From assembly GCF_008831285.2 (NCBI RefSeq), contig NC_045138.2:30351934-30415933 (forward strand): DNA of 64,000 nt, read 5' to 3'. Source of the stretch: Nymphaea colorata (lineage: Eukaryota > Streptophyta > Magnoliopsida > Nymphaeales > Nymphaeaceae). Position numbers and translations under genes: made by a program. Of this stretch, positions 52,350 through 64,000 are shown one piece after another; position 1 is the stretch's first letter, and each line of letters opens with the position of its first letter. The notes below the pieces were generated by a model, which was not told the DNA's origin, did no database searches, and saw nothing but the letters and a program-made list of their open reading frames with translations.

Positions 52350-52430
52350 TGTCGCTAAGGGGGTTTGGTGCAACGGTTAGAGCAGGGGCTGGTGCAACGG
52401 TTAGGGCGGAGGTTGGTTGGTGGCCAGTTT
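52350..52430 (+). mobile_element. SINE-like tRNA head with internal duplication
   Basis: GGTGCAACGGTTAGAGC is followed 24 bp later by GGTGCAACGGTTAGGGC, both like the A-box segment of plant SINEs. No clear B box or tail was found, so it is a fragment at best. Confidence 0.35.
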
Positions 52431-52439
52431 CTTTTCCAA

Positions 52440-54735
52440 ATGTTCGGGGCATCAACTCTTTATTATAAAAAAGGAAGGTACCTTAGGAGAATAAGGGGTT
52501 GGATTTGAACTTTGGCTCTTTTCTGAGTAGTAGGATCAAATACTCCTCCTACTCATCCAAACAATACTATGTTAATGTTCCTATCGTCGAAGATCTCTTA
52601 AGAGTATAATTGTTTCCCCATGGATATGAGAACCAAATGGGATAGTTATTGTGGACAACCAACGTTTAATCACTGTTTTGTAGTCATGAGACTCACTATT
52701 TAAACAAGCAGTGGAAGAGATGATTGCTACTCTAATTCATGATCAACTCCACAACTAAACTACGAAGAATTGAACGGAATGAGAAACAAAATGAAAATAA
52801 ATGTAGAAGGAGAAAGGGAAACTCAAAGAAAACTTAGGGTTTTCATTCAAACGAAGACTGATGTAGGCTAAAACATGGATCCACGGATCTAGATCCAGAA
52901 CAAAGGAACAATAAATAAATCCTAAAATATTAAACTGGATCTCATGCCTTCAACTCCTGCATCACAATCTAAGGCTATGCTTGACAGCTTTGAATATGAG
53001 ATCCGAGGTTGATCTCAAAATCGCGTTTGATAAAATCCACTGCTGAAGTAAACAGTGGACTAAAGATTGACATTATATTATAAAAACCATGGGTATTGGA
53101 TCCATGTGGAAAATTAATTAGTGGTAGCCTCGAATCTCAAGTAAGAGTCTATCAAACATGGCCTAATTAGTTTTTTTTTTTTTTGGTGTTATCTTTGTAA
53201 GTCATGTCAGTCTAAACTCACTAGTTGGGAGTTTCTGAATCAGACTTAGTTTAGACATTGAGGGGCTTCTTGTTGTCAAGAAGATAGAAAAACTTTGTTA
53301 ATCATTGAGATATTTAAGCTTTTAATTTTTAATACTATGTCCAATTCTAAGATGATTTAAGAAATGTTCTTGGAATCATACAGTTGAAACACTACGTGAG
53401 TGTTTTAGGAATTTGCGTTAAAGATTTGAAACACTATGTAAGTGTTCTTATGAATTTGCGGCTAAAAGATTTGAGCATGAATTTTGAGCATATTCATGAA
53501 CATGAGCCCGTTTTGCTGTTTTCTAAAAGGGTCAACTTGAGAGTAAAAAAGTTTAAAATTTTACGTGTTTATCACTCATGCCAATCCATTTTTCCTATTA
53601 ACTATATAACAGGAAGAAAGAGATGACATGGTAAACAAATAATGAGCGTAAGTAAACTCTGATGGATGAGATTCAGATTGAATATCGGATTGAACTACTT
53701 CAGAAAAGTCAGATACATAAGTTTAACATCCAATTAAGAACTTAACTAAGATTCTAATTTGGAAAATGACAACCGGATTCCAATTCAAATTCAAGTTTAA
53801 ATAAATATCAATGGAGTTCAGATTCAGTTTTAAATAAATATCATATTATCAAATATCCATACATTTCCAAAATCAATTTTAACATATATAATGTGATTCA
53901 TGTTTAGTTGTATATTTAAAAAATCAAACTCATATTCAGATGTGAATATGATTCATATATGGCATAGACTTTTTTTGTTCGAGTGAAATCTAAATATGTG
54001 AATAATAAGGTAAGGTAAAGGGAACATCTGATTCAAGCACGATCCGTTTGCACTCCAATTTTGAAACGTAAGTACATCATCTATGTGGTTTAATCGACTG
54101 CCTTGTAAAATCTCTGCTTCCTTTTGTCACCAATGCATTAAATCTTTATTTTGTGATGCACCAAGCTAATTGATGATATTGGGTGAATGGGAAATGCCAC
54201 CGTCTGAATGAAGACCAAAGTCATTCTCATTCCTCTCATCCTAGTGGCGTAGCCACATGGTGGTTAGTGTGGGCAGTTGCCTACACTAGCCTCACAAAAT
54301 TAGTTTAATATATATCTCAAAAAAAATTAAAGATATTGGATGAGTACCATTTTTTTTCTATTCCTTTTTTAGAAGTACCATAAATTCATGGTGTTCTCCT
54401 ATCCAAAAATTGCAAACACACATACTTTTGGCTTGTCTGATTTAGATATGAAAGAAAGCAAATCGTGACGAAAGAAACCACGTGATGGTTAGAAACATGG
54501 GAGAATCTTAAAGACATCATAGTAAGAAAAAGTATGTCCACTTATCCAAGGGATTGAATTTAAAACTTTAAAATTTATTTGATGTCAGCATTATCTTCAT
54601 ATTCTTGATGAACAAAACAAACTTCAAGAAAAAAAAACCATTAAAATGACTTCTCCAAGACAATAGATGCATGAAAAACATACAAAACGCAAAAAGAATA
54701 CCCAATTTGGCTTAATTTCAAGTTCTTAGGTGATA
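52440..54735. other. Gene-free spacer upstream of the GPC acyltransferase gene
   Basis: AT-rich. It includes a short tandem repeat around GAAACACTACGTGAGTGTT / GAAACACTATGTAAGTGTT (53386-53450) and the hAT-type terminus at 54242. No coding sequence recognised. Confidence 0.45.
54242..54295. mobile_element. Terminus of a hAT-like element (reverse orientation to the 63.3-kb copy)
   Basis: TAGTGGCGTAGCCACATGGT followed by GGTTAGTGTGGGCAGTTGCC and ACACTAGCCTCACAAA matches the reverse complement of the right end of the element at 63328-63506. The second end was not found within 1 kb, so this is probably truncated. Confidence 0.5.
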
Positions 54736-55166
54736 CATGTATAAAACGGTTTCTGATACGAATTTTGATCCATTTTTTGTTACTTTAATTCTAAATGTGA
54801 GGAGGCTAAGCAAATCCAATCTCTGGAACACGCAAACCCCCTTTCAAGGTTTTTATAATGTGGGTTCTTCTTTTAAAGGAATCAATTCAAGATCGACATG
54901 TTCCAAGTTCGTACTTTTGCAGATTAAAGCCACAACCGACGAACCGTATGTTCTCACGTTGTATACGCTACCCAGAATAGGAAAGACTAAGAGAGAGAGA
55001 AAGAGAAAGCAGGAAACGTCCAGGAATCCGTTTTACTGCTTTGGAATGACGACCTTCTCGTCATCTATTCGCTTCCGTTCTTCGCGAGACCAAGAGGGAG
55101 AAGGAGAGAGAGCCAAGCTTTTTTGGCATCAGAAAAGAGAGAGGAAAACAAAGAAGTTGGGAGCAA

Positions 55167-58100
55167 ATGATGAAAGAAGAGGGAACGCAGGGGGAAGGGA
55201 GGCGATTCAAGGTCAGGCAGAAACTTGTGGCTCACAGACTCAAGGTACGCCTTTTGGTGGCCTTCCTATGTTCCAGATTTGCTGTGATTCTTCGTGTTTT
55301 CTCTTTTCTGCAATGTTGGTGCATCTGTTTTTTGGTCATGAGTGGTTCTGAAAGGGCCACTGCTTTCTTTCTTCCTTTCCGGCTGGTCGGGGACGATGGT
55401 GTAGACGAAAGAAATATTGTCGAAGCAGGCGAAAAGAATAGCGGAGCAAGCCGAAGAACATGAGCGCCTCATCAATAAGGTTCCCTTTTCTTTGTTCCTT
55501 CGTCCATTTCAACTTCCCTTATCAGGCTTTGTGTTTTTGAGTTGTTTTAATATATGTGGAGGCTTTGTGTTTTTGAGTTGTTTTAATATATGTGGAGGCT
55601 TTGTGTTTTTGAGTTGTTTTAATATATGTGGAGGCTTTGTGTTTTTGAGTTGTTTTAATATATGTGGTCATCCTTTTGGTGATCGGCAATCGCGGTGGCA
55701 TCATGACATGCAGGTTACTCATCTTCTTGGGGTGCTAGGATTTGGTGCCTTTTGCTTCCTGTTGGGATCCAGTAAGTTTGATCCTTCGTTAACTTTGTTG
55801 ACACCTCTTATTATTTTCGCCATTGTTTCTCTCTGTTTTTAATTTTGTTCAGATATACAGGGCCGCAGGATTCTCCTTATGTGTATTGTGTCTTCTACGT
55901 CACGTTTGTCCCGCTAAGGTGGATATACTATCGGTTCAAGAAGTGGCATTACTACCTTTTGGTTGGTCTCCTTAGTACCTCCGTTACTGGTTCAAGTAAT
56001 GTGATATTTTCTTCTTTTAATCTTACCCTTGTTCAAATATGTGGTCGTTCGATTGGATGTTGCACCGGAACATCTATTTTCTTAAGACTGGAGAGCGGCA
56101 GAAAGAATGAACGAATGAGAAGAAATGGGTACCGATTGGCGTATGCTTGTGGACTGTAGTTCTTCCTTTATATGTAAAATCAAATTGCGTTTAAGCAGAG
56201 CGAGCTTAGCAACTAAAATCATGTGACCTTTCTTTTCTATTTGTTTTCTTTATGAGAAACTTGATGTTATTTTGTTCTTTCTTTCAAGTAAGAAATGAAG
56301 TGGACAAGTTAGTTACGTCCTCTTTCCTTTAACTTGGGAGTTTCCACGTTGGAAAGATGACCACTGTGAAGTAGGAAGGTTAATATTTCATATCTTCCAA
56401 ACATTATCTATGCGAGCTCATCTGCCTTCTTATGGATTTCTCAGCTTCTGTACAGGAGGGTACTTTTTAGTTTTTATCCTTTTTTTGTTTATTTGATTTC
56501 TGTTAGGACTAATTTTCCTACGTCACGGCTCTTACAAGTTTAGAATGGGAACCTAGTGCGATTGGAGAGCACTTTATTCTGTTAACCAGCAGTTATAAGA
56601 GTTTCCCCCCTGTCAAAATTCTGGGGGACATAGCAGATCAAGTGAAGTTCCTAGCTTGTAGAGTATCATAAATTTGTAATCCATTAGTTAAAATGACATT
56701 ATATTGAAAAAACCAATTTAGCAACATAATTAGAAAGCTCGGTTGAAATATAAGCATATTCTTGGCCTACAGGCTACAACTAATCAATCAACATGGCTGG
56801 ATAACAAACTTTTTGTTTAAACACAAATATGAAAATCGATCTATCTCTTTTGCATTTTGTTCTTATTTTGGGAAGTGGTTGTAGTATATCCAAGTGGCTA
56901 GTGTACCCCTTTTGAGTCTGACATAGGTGAAAGAGCACATTACAGAATATGTAACTAGTCCATCTCACATGATGAGGAGTAATTGCCATGTATACTTTAT
57001 TTGTCAAAACCATGTTTGGCATGACCTTGTTACAGTTTTATCACTTTATGCCAGTGTCATGCAAATAAGCATGAGATAAATATTGGGATGATTGTCATTG
57101 TAACCAGTGACTTACACCTATTACACACTTTTTCAAGGGTTGCTGAAATAATGTCTCTGGATGCCTGTGTGTATGTTAACAATGTCAGGAGAACAACATT
57201 ATTAAGTTATATGTACATATGTATATTGGTGCATCTGCACTTATGCACATGTAGATGCAATGGAAGGAAGGAGTTAGATAACATGGTTGTACACATTGAC
57301 ATGAGCATGTGGTTTTTATGGCATACTCTCTTGTTTGAACCTAACATTCCTTAAAGCAATTACTAAAGCATTCCTGATATGTTCCTACAATTTGCTCCAC
57401 ATTCAAGCAAGTAAAAATTGATGCCATAGTCAGGTTATGTTGACAAAAGCCTTTTAGTAGGGTCAATTTGGATGTCTAGTTCTTTAATGAAGAATTAAGT
57501 TGTCATCCATTTGACCAAACTTGTTGCTCCATATCCTTTTTATTGCTATAAGTGGAAAACCTGGTGAGTTTAATCTTTTAGACACCTTGTTTTTAATCCC
57601 CATTTTTTATATGGAGACCAAGTGTTCAATTCTTTGTGAGAGGCAAGGACTAAAATTTCTGGTTAAGGTTTTCTATCTGGCATGCCAGGCACATTATACA
57701 TTATAGAGCTGGATATTCTTCTATGATCTATCTGCTGGAGCACTTACAACTTACTCCCCTTTGGTAAAATTTTCTGTTCTTTCCCCTTTTCAGTGAAATG
57801 ATGTAGTTTTTATAAACGTTGCAGGATTTTTGCTACTATGCAAATACGATCTTCCTATTTATGCTGCTTATGTGTCCAAGAAGTGAAAAGTTTTTCATGG
57901 TTTGCTTTTCTTTTGCAGAGGTGGGTACATTCCTTTGATTTAGTGATGTCCTATTTGTAATCAAAACACTTTTGATGGACTTATTATCTTCTGGGTGCTG
58001 TTATAGGGACCACTAGCCTGGGCTTTGATTGTTTGGCGTTGTAGCCTTGTTTTCAGTTCGCTGGACAAGCTTGTCAGTGTCTTGATCCATCTTTTACCTG

Positions 58101-61100
58101 GTAAGACTCATCCTATTGTCATTACAATTATAGCTATAGGCTACAACAAATTTCTGAAAGTGGCTGTTATAGCAGTGGTTGCATGGGTAAGAGGCAGGTT
58201 AATACCAATGTTGTTGCCAATTGCGGTATTCCTTACTCAAGTAATATCTACGTTGTTAAGGGCTCACTTAGGCGTGGACTAAGCATGAGTCCAGACCCAT
58301 CGCCTGAGTCCACCACTTGGGCGATGGGACATGTGTTGGTGCCTAGGCTGGTGCTTAGGCTCACCTAGGCTGACGCTTAGGCTCACCTATGCTGGCCTAG
58401 ATGCCAACACGCCTAGTCCATGAAAAAGTGAAAAATCACCTTTTTAATTGAGTATATATTGTTGTGTACTTAATTGAGTAGACATTGTTATGTACATGTT
58501 AGTATGGTTATGTACTTATATGTATTGTTACGGTTGTGTACTTATATGTATACTATTGTGTACTGTTAGTCTTTTTTATTATAGTTTGGCTTTCTTTAAG
58601 TACAGATGGATTAAAGCCTCCTTGCAAGATTTACATTCCTTCTTTTAGAGATTAGATTTAGTTTTTTTTTTCCTTGTATTAGATTAAATTTAGTGAGTAA
58701 TGTTAAACTTCTTCTATTGATTTTGCATTTTCAATGAAGTCAACAATTAATTTTTGATTGTTTAAGTTGATCATGCTTGTTATATTACTTCTCTCCACAT
58801 TTCAAGTATTAGTAATAGTTAATCAAAATAACTTGACATATTAACATAACTAAAAAAAATTGGTTGTCTTTTTTGCCTAGGCCTGCCTAAGGCCAGCCTA
58901 GGCACTAAGCCCTGCTGCCTGGGCGCCTGACAACATAGAGTAATATTCTGTCAGGATATCTACAATGAGTATTGAAATTATGAACAAACTAAACCTCTCT
59001 GTATCCTTAGATTTCAAGATAATAGCTTCTGCCTGTCATGAGGTTAGATTGTCTCTATAAATAAACTTCCACACTAACAATATTATTTGGAGCATGTTGT
59101 GGCCATATACTTAGTTGAGTTTCACAGCCTTTTTAGCTAATTAAGTATAGAATCTCAATCTATAGTAAAGCCGTAAAGGTAATATGGCTTTACAGAGGTT
59201 TTGTTTGGTTCTTTGTTTTCCTGCTTCTATGTCTCACGAAATATCTTCATCCTGCAGTCTCAGTTAGAATCTAGGAGCTTTACTTCTTAGGGTAATGAAT
59301 TTCTAGCTCATTTCTTTCCCAAGTTCTCTATGGGGAACTTTGGATTTTCAAGATTTCTGATGAGTATCTGCTGTAGGCCTTTCTTGATGACATAGCCGAA
59401 AGGAACAATTGTGCAGCTCATGATGATGAAATAGTGTTGATTCCCTTTAAATTCATGAAGCTAATGTTTGAACTAAAAGATTATCTTTTCATGATGAAGT
59501 TAATGTTTGAACTAAAATATTATCTTTTGATGTATTGATGAATTTAGGCAAGTTCATGATTTGGAGAATTTGGTTTTCACAAAATCTGGAGGCCAGAGAT
59601 GACTTGGTTACTTGTCAATTGTCATTTAATGTCAACATTCTTCTATTCATAATTCATGAAAACAAATTATGTGATAAACTCGAAGGCAGTATAAGTACCC
59701 AGCCAATTTTCGAAATGTTTTCTAAAATATAAATTGAAAGCATATTAAAAAGACTGCCTTTTTCATGATTTTCCCAGTTAATCTTGTCATGAATGAGTAT
59801 TTTCTCCTGGAGGACTTCATCCACCCTATGTATGCTAACATTTCTTTTGTTTATGTAACCGGTCGCTGATATAGGTTTTACCAAGGGCAGAATTGGCTTT
59901 CTAGGGATTGATTTTGGGTCAAGTCTTCAGTTTCTAAAGAGTTTGACATAACCACGAGAAGGTAGGTGCAAGAGTTTAGAGAAGGGAAATCGGTAAACTA
60001 AGTCCTCTGGCTTGAAGTTCCCTTTCTCCTCCTCCAACCATGGCTGTTTGACATCTTTTATCACTAAAGAAGAAGAAGTATCAGTAAAGATGCTAATATA
60101 AAATCCACTGATAACACACATGATAAATATGATGATGACCCATATCTTACTTAGTGGGGGTCAATACGCTTATCAAAATGATGTTTTACATCAGCCTAAG
60201 CTTTGATTCCATGGTACATTATGTTGTATTTTAAGATTTGATGTCCTACCAAAACTAATTTATTAGTAACACCAGGATTAATGAATCTTTCTCGAATTTC
60301 TCATAAGATATGAGAAAGTTTTACAGCCTATTGCTATGTGTATCTCTGCAATCCTTCTCTGTACAGTCTTGTGATTGTAATTGGTTAAGGTGAAGTGAAG
60401 AAAAGTGACGTTCTCAATATATTGAATATATGATACTCTTCTTGCTTATAGTATCAATGTCTCTATCTACATGTTGATACTATAACATCCAGTAATTGGA
60501 TGAGCATTTAGTTGGGATGCAGGCAGGAAGTTAATCTTACCTTATTCTTGTGAGATGCTGGTTATTCACCAGGTTGACCCAGTAACATGCCCACCCATTC
60601 TGACTAGGGGAACTTGACCAAGTTTTGAACTTTCAATTGTTTTTTACTTGTCTTGCATATGAGTGAAACTTGTGCACAAGTAGGATAAATGTACAAATTT
60701 AGCCAGAGCATGAATCTATAAGAACTCTTACCATGCTGACAATTTCATCAGGAGGTGAGAAAAAGGTGTCCAGCTTGTGCTATTTTCTCCTCTCTTTTTT
60801 TCCCTACTGAGGTAAGGAAGAAAAAATGTCTTGCTACCTCAGCGTTTTCATGGATGTAATGCTGAAATACATGGGCCTTCAGAAGCCAGGTTGCCTGTAC
60901 AAATTCCATTCTGTACTTGGTTAGATCTTAAAAGGCAAGGGATATATGCTGCTTTTGTTTGCATTATTTTTTTGTCAACTTCCTCAGAGTCGCACTGTGA
61001 CACAGTCAGTGTACAGCTATAATCCTATGGCCATTTTATCATCTTATAAGAGGTTCTCCGGCCTTGGAGAAATTTTCATAGGGGCGTAAAAGTTGTATAT

Positions 61101-61244
61101 CTTTTATGGGTTCAACCAAGGTAAAAAGAAATTTGTTAAAAGTGAGAAGTCTGACTTGTCACATGGATATGGATGCAGTAGTTGGATCAGATGGGATGTG
61201 GATACTTTTGGTACGACGCCATTTCCAAAACTTAGGATGTATAA

Positions 61245-61275
<31 letters not shown>

Positions 61276-62129
61276 GCCTACTCATTATCTACAGACTACA
61301 GTATGCCATTTCATCTTCTATTCACTAATATCTTATTATTTAATATATATATATATATATATATATAAGGACTTTCAGATCATGAGATTCCTAATACTGT
61401 AGTTAACTTGCAGGGCTTGTGTTTTTCACAATACGCTGGTGGGATCCAAATATGATTGCAGGTATTCACCGTGATCAACAGGCTGGATATAGAACCGTGT
61501 GGCCTCATGTGGAGGATAAAAAGACCTTGTGGACATGGCTCTTTTTAGTCCCCCTGGTTGCTTACACTTTGTGGCAGGTTCTTTATTTTCTTATTGTTAA
61601 TGTACTGAGACGGCAGCGATTATTAAGAGATCCAGAAGTCATGACATCTTACAGGTCTCTCCCTCTCTCCCTCTCTCCTCATGTGTGTAATAATTCATGT
61701 GTCTCAATTGTCATGGTGTTTTGGATATAATTGTTCAGAGAACTGTCAAAGAAGGCTAAAAAGGCCAATAATGTGTGGTGGAGACTCAGTGGATTGCTGG
61801 GGGATCAGAACCGTCTCCTCATGTATATTGTGCTGCAAGCTGCATTCACAGTGGCTACAACGGCTCTCACCGTTCCCATCTTCATGGTGTATGAGCTGCA
61901 TGCGACCTTCCAAATTCTCAAGGTTTCTGCTGCCGTATGGAATGGTGGAAGCTTCCTTCTGGAGGTAATGCCTAGGCAGGTTGTTATGAAGGAGAAGAAG
62001 AAATTGGAGATGCAGCCCATCATGTGCTGTGAAACGAAAGATGCACAAAAGCAAGATGCTACCCAGAATGGTCCGCAAACAACCGAAGGCGCTGGTAATG
62101 CACAGAATGCTTTGGTGGACAGTTCCTAA
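55167..62129 (+). CDS. GPCAT: Glycerophosphocholine acyltransferase (GPC1/DUF2838 membrane protein), 8 exons
   Basis: Exons: 55167-55244, 55405-55479, 55714-55771, 55861-55961, 57825-57920, 58007-58100, 61414-61654 and 61739-62129. All junctions are GT/AG in phase, giving 377 residues; Arabidopsis At5g35460 is about the same length. The family transfers an acyl group from acyl-CoA to glycerophosphocholine, making lysophosphatidylcholine for PC remodelling, probably in the ER. Residues 27-51 form a charged helix ([20 protein letters not shown]). About eight hydrophobic segments follow, starting at [15 protein letters not shown] and including [41 protein letters not shown] and [19 protein letters not shown]. 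Conserved family blocks [20 protein letters not shown] and LLGDQNR are present. The first of two adjacent ATGs is used. The tail after about residue 325 is hydrophilic and variable. Intron 6 is 3.3 kb. Intron 2 is unusual (see the repeat at 55525). Confidence 0.93.
55525..55668. repeat. 4 x 36-bp identical tandem repeat inside intron 2 of the GPC acyltransferase gene
   Basis: Units begin GGCTTTGTGTTTTTGAGTTG at 55525, 55561, 55597 and 55633 and are identical through TTTTAATATATGTGG; the last differs only at its final base. The period is a multiple of three. The host intron (55480-55713, 234 bp) is open in the reading frame of exon 2, so each unit would read [12 protein letters not shown] if retained. 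Confidence 0.97.
58255..58940. mobile_element. Insertion with GCCTAGGC-rich inverted arms in intron 6
   Basis: The left arm (about 58255-58420) is full of CTTAGGC, GCCTAGGCT and CACCTAGGC units. The right arm (about 58878-58930) has GCCTAGGCCTGCC, GGCCAGCCTAGGC and GGGCGCCTGAC, broadly the reverse complement. Between them lies about 450 bp of AT-rich DNA with TATGTACTTATATG-type repeats. The shape suggests a non-autonomous DNA transposon; no exact ends or target duplication were fixed. Confidence 0.4.
61250..61368. repeat. (CT)n and (TA)n microsatellites near the 3' end of intron 6
   Basis: About 26 bp of CT (61250-61276) and about 28 bp of TA (61340-61368), shortly before the exon 7 acceptor at 61413. 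Confidence 0.9.
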
Positions 62130-62317
62130 CCTTTTTGTACAAATACTTGCATAGAATTTTCTTTCTGTGGAAGAGTTTGTTGTACTTTGTTGTCTATCAA
62201 TAGGTAATAGTTGATACAAAGCGTGCTTATTGTACAAGGCGTGCATGTGTCCTCCCTTTGGTTCCTTTATGTTGAAATTTGATAGGGAAGAAAAGTTGCT
62301 GAAGCGTTGGAAGACAC

Positions 62318-62323
62318 AATAAA
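62318..62323 (+). terminator. Candidate polyadenylation signal of the GPC acyltransferase gene
   Basis: AATAAA about 190 bp after the stop codon at 62129, within AT-rich sequence. This is a normal 3' UTR length for a plant gene. Confidence 0.6.
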
Positions 62324-62940
62324 ATATATACCTTGTGATTTTGTACCCCGAGTTTTTCCATGTCCTTAACTCGCATAAGGCATGTCATCCTTAAAACATG
62401 CTTGTTAGACGGACCTGTTCGGATTCTCTCCAGCATTGGAGGCATCTTTGAATGAGCAGACAAAATGCCTCTTAAGATGCATTTCATATGCTTTAAGAAC
62501 TGTTGATGCGGAGGAAATTTTTTGTTTGCATTTTATACATGTAAAAGTTGCTCAGATATGATCTCCCTCAACTGTAGGGTCTATAGTTTAAAACATTAAA
62601 ACCGTACCGTGCAAGAATAGACACATGGTCACTTAAGTGTGTCTCGTCTTAAACACATTGGACCTATACAATACTGATTTTGACTTGTGACAGCTTGGGG
62701 CACCCGCACGCTACCTGTTGAAAAACTATATATATATATATGTCATCGTTAAAAGTGCCATAAACGATTTCTCCATCATAAACAGTCCTTAATGTTCACG
62801 TAGCGGATTCCATTTTAGTGATAAGTTTTTAGTTTTTAATTATTTGACAGCATTTGACAAATTGAGATAGAAAAAAAGAAAAAAAAGTAGTAGATGCTAA
62901 GCAGTTACATTTTACCAGATAAGAAACAGTCTTTAACTTT

Positions 62941-63016
62941 TGATTTTTTTTTTAAATCTGACTGTTTAAGAGAAAACTTCTGATTTTTTTTTTAAATCTG
63001 ACTGTTTAAGAGAAAA
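62941..63016. repeat. Tandem direct repeat, 2 x 40 bp
   Basis: TGATTTTTTTTTTAAATCTG starts at 62941 and 62981 and continues identically through ACTGTTTAAGAGAAAA. Confidence 0.95.
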
Positions 63017-63327
63017 GTGTGTATACCAAATACTAGATAATAAAAATGATCCATCACTTTTTTCTTCTTGTTTTTCTCTCAATTGAATGTTACCACATAG
63101 CTAAAATTTAAAAAAAAAATCACTAAAAATATCATAAACCATTGTTAAACTGTGGTTAATACTTATATAATGATTCTTTTTTATCAATATATTTTTAATT
63201 TTTAACCATCTGCCAGCCAACATGTATATATATGTTCCCAATGTTCTGCTCTTGGCAATTTGATGAGTCTGTTCAACTTCAGTATGCGAATTTAACTGTC
63301 TTCCGTTTAACTAATCTGGGTGACACT

Positions 63328-63506
63328 CACTAGCAGAGACAGAAATCTGGGCTGGTGAGGGCATTAGTTCAATAACATTAATGTTTTAAGGGGCACTTAT
63401 AATGTAAACAACCAAATACAAGAAATTATTAACATAAAAATAAGCAAAGTTTGTGAGGCTGGTGTGGGCAACTGCCCACACTAGCCACCATGTGGTTCTG
63501 CCACTG
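63328..63506. mobile_element. Complete 179-bp hAT-type MITE with perfect 8-bp target-site duplication
   Basis: The left end is CACTAGCAGAGAC. The right end is GTTCTGCCACTG, reverse complement CAGTGGCAGAAC, so the imperfect inverted termini are Tip100-like. The flanks are GTGACACT at 63320-63327 and GTGACACT at 63507-63514, identical. The palindrome GTGTGGGCAACTGCCCACAC sits about 30 bp inside the right end. There is no ORF, so mobility would need a transposase from elsewhere. Confidence 0.82.
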
Positions 63507-63514
63507 GTGACACT

Positions 63515-64000
63515 CATGATGCATGAGTCTACCAACCCACGGTCGAAAAATCAACGCACTCCACTAACAGTCTGGCAGAACTGAGCGTACAAAGCTACCA
63601 AGACACTCCCACCTTCACCTGAGTGCAAAGAATATCTGAGAAATTCCTAAAGTTTCCACAGGGTGCCAAGATTTATTTTCCTCCATTCTTTTCCTAATCT
63701 TCATTTTCTGCACCAAACACTTGACGCTGCTCGATGGAGAAAGCAATGTCACGGCCATGTTTATTTTAGGAGGCGCTTACATTCCACCGCACAGTTTTTA
63801 GTGATGCAATGCACCTTTTGTGATGCCTTTTAGGGATATTACGTAAAAACAGATAATTAGTCATAGCGGTAGCTGACTGGTTTCAATATATATATACATA
63901 TAAGCACTGCATGAAATTTTTCTAAGGCTTATTCGTTCCTAGGACAAACAGATAAAGAGAATTAACATATTTTTAATTGCTTCTATTACTGATACAGAGT
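63515..64000. other. Right-edge spacer
   Basis: No coding region, RNA gene or complete element recognised; a short TATATATA run lies near 63888. Confidence 0.5.

Noticed and set aside
54737-55351. 204-codon plus-strand frame upstream of the GPC acyltransferase start
   Set aside because: It overlaps exon 1 in another frame and is Arg/Lys/Glu-rich because of GA-rich leader sequence.
61746-62246. 166-codon minus-strand frame
   Set aside because: Antisense shadow of the last exon of the GPC acyltransferase gene.

Overview
The window is nuclear DNA of a flowering plant. It is AT-rich, holds five intron-containing protein genes with clear Arabidopsis-type relatives, and has large spacers full of microsatellites, tRNA-derived SINEs and small non-autonomous DNA transposons. 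Coding GC is moderate, so a grass is unlikely. I cannot place the species further. There are no bacterial operons, rRNA genes, functional tRNA genes or CRISPR arrays.

Layout, left to right. (1) 1.76-6.07 kb, plus: a two-exon F-box/kelch-repeat gene of the Arabidopsis At1g55270 type. (2) 6.1-14.9 kb: a spacer with coding-like but broken fragments at 7.7-8.9 kb, a 101-bp tandem duplication, a hAT-like mini-transposon and GC-rich repeats. (3) 15.1-22.7 kb, plus: an 11-exon ethanolamine kinase gene. (4) 23.9-31.7 kb, minus, convergent with it: an 8-exon gene for a small Sel1-like-repeat protein with a possible organelle presequence. (5) 36.46-37.34 kb, minus: a three-exon glyoxalase-I-like (VOC fold) gene with a polyglutamine C-terminus and a readable promoter. 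(6) 37.7-54.9 kb: a 17-kb repeat-rich spacer with a truncated, start-less copy of the glyoxalase 5' end, next to a ~500-bp tandem duplication; a cluster of SINE copies, one flanked by a 16-bp target-site duplication; and hAT-like elements. (7) 55.17-62.13 kb, plus: an 8-exon multi-spanning membrane protein matching plant glycerophosphocholine acyltransferase (GPC1/DUF2838). (8) The right edge holds a complete 179-bp hAT-type MITE with a perfect 8-bp target-site duplication.

The exon structures were built by hand from GT/AG borders, phase continuity and remembered family sequences. All junctions of the five genes keep frame, giving proteins of 425, 378, 270, 198 and 377 residues. Two genes act in phospholipid head-group metabolism (ethanolamine kinase and GPC acyltransferase). 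They are about 33 kb apart with unrelated genes between, so I see no gene cluster.

The most unusual signal is intron 2 of the acyltransferase gene. It is 234 bp, a multiple of three, has no in-frame stop, and contains four identical 36-bp units. If retained, it would insert four copies of a hydrophobic 12-residue repeat just before the first membrane span.
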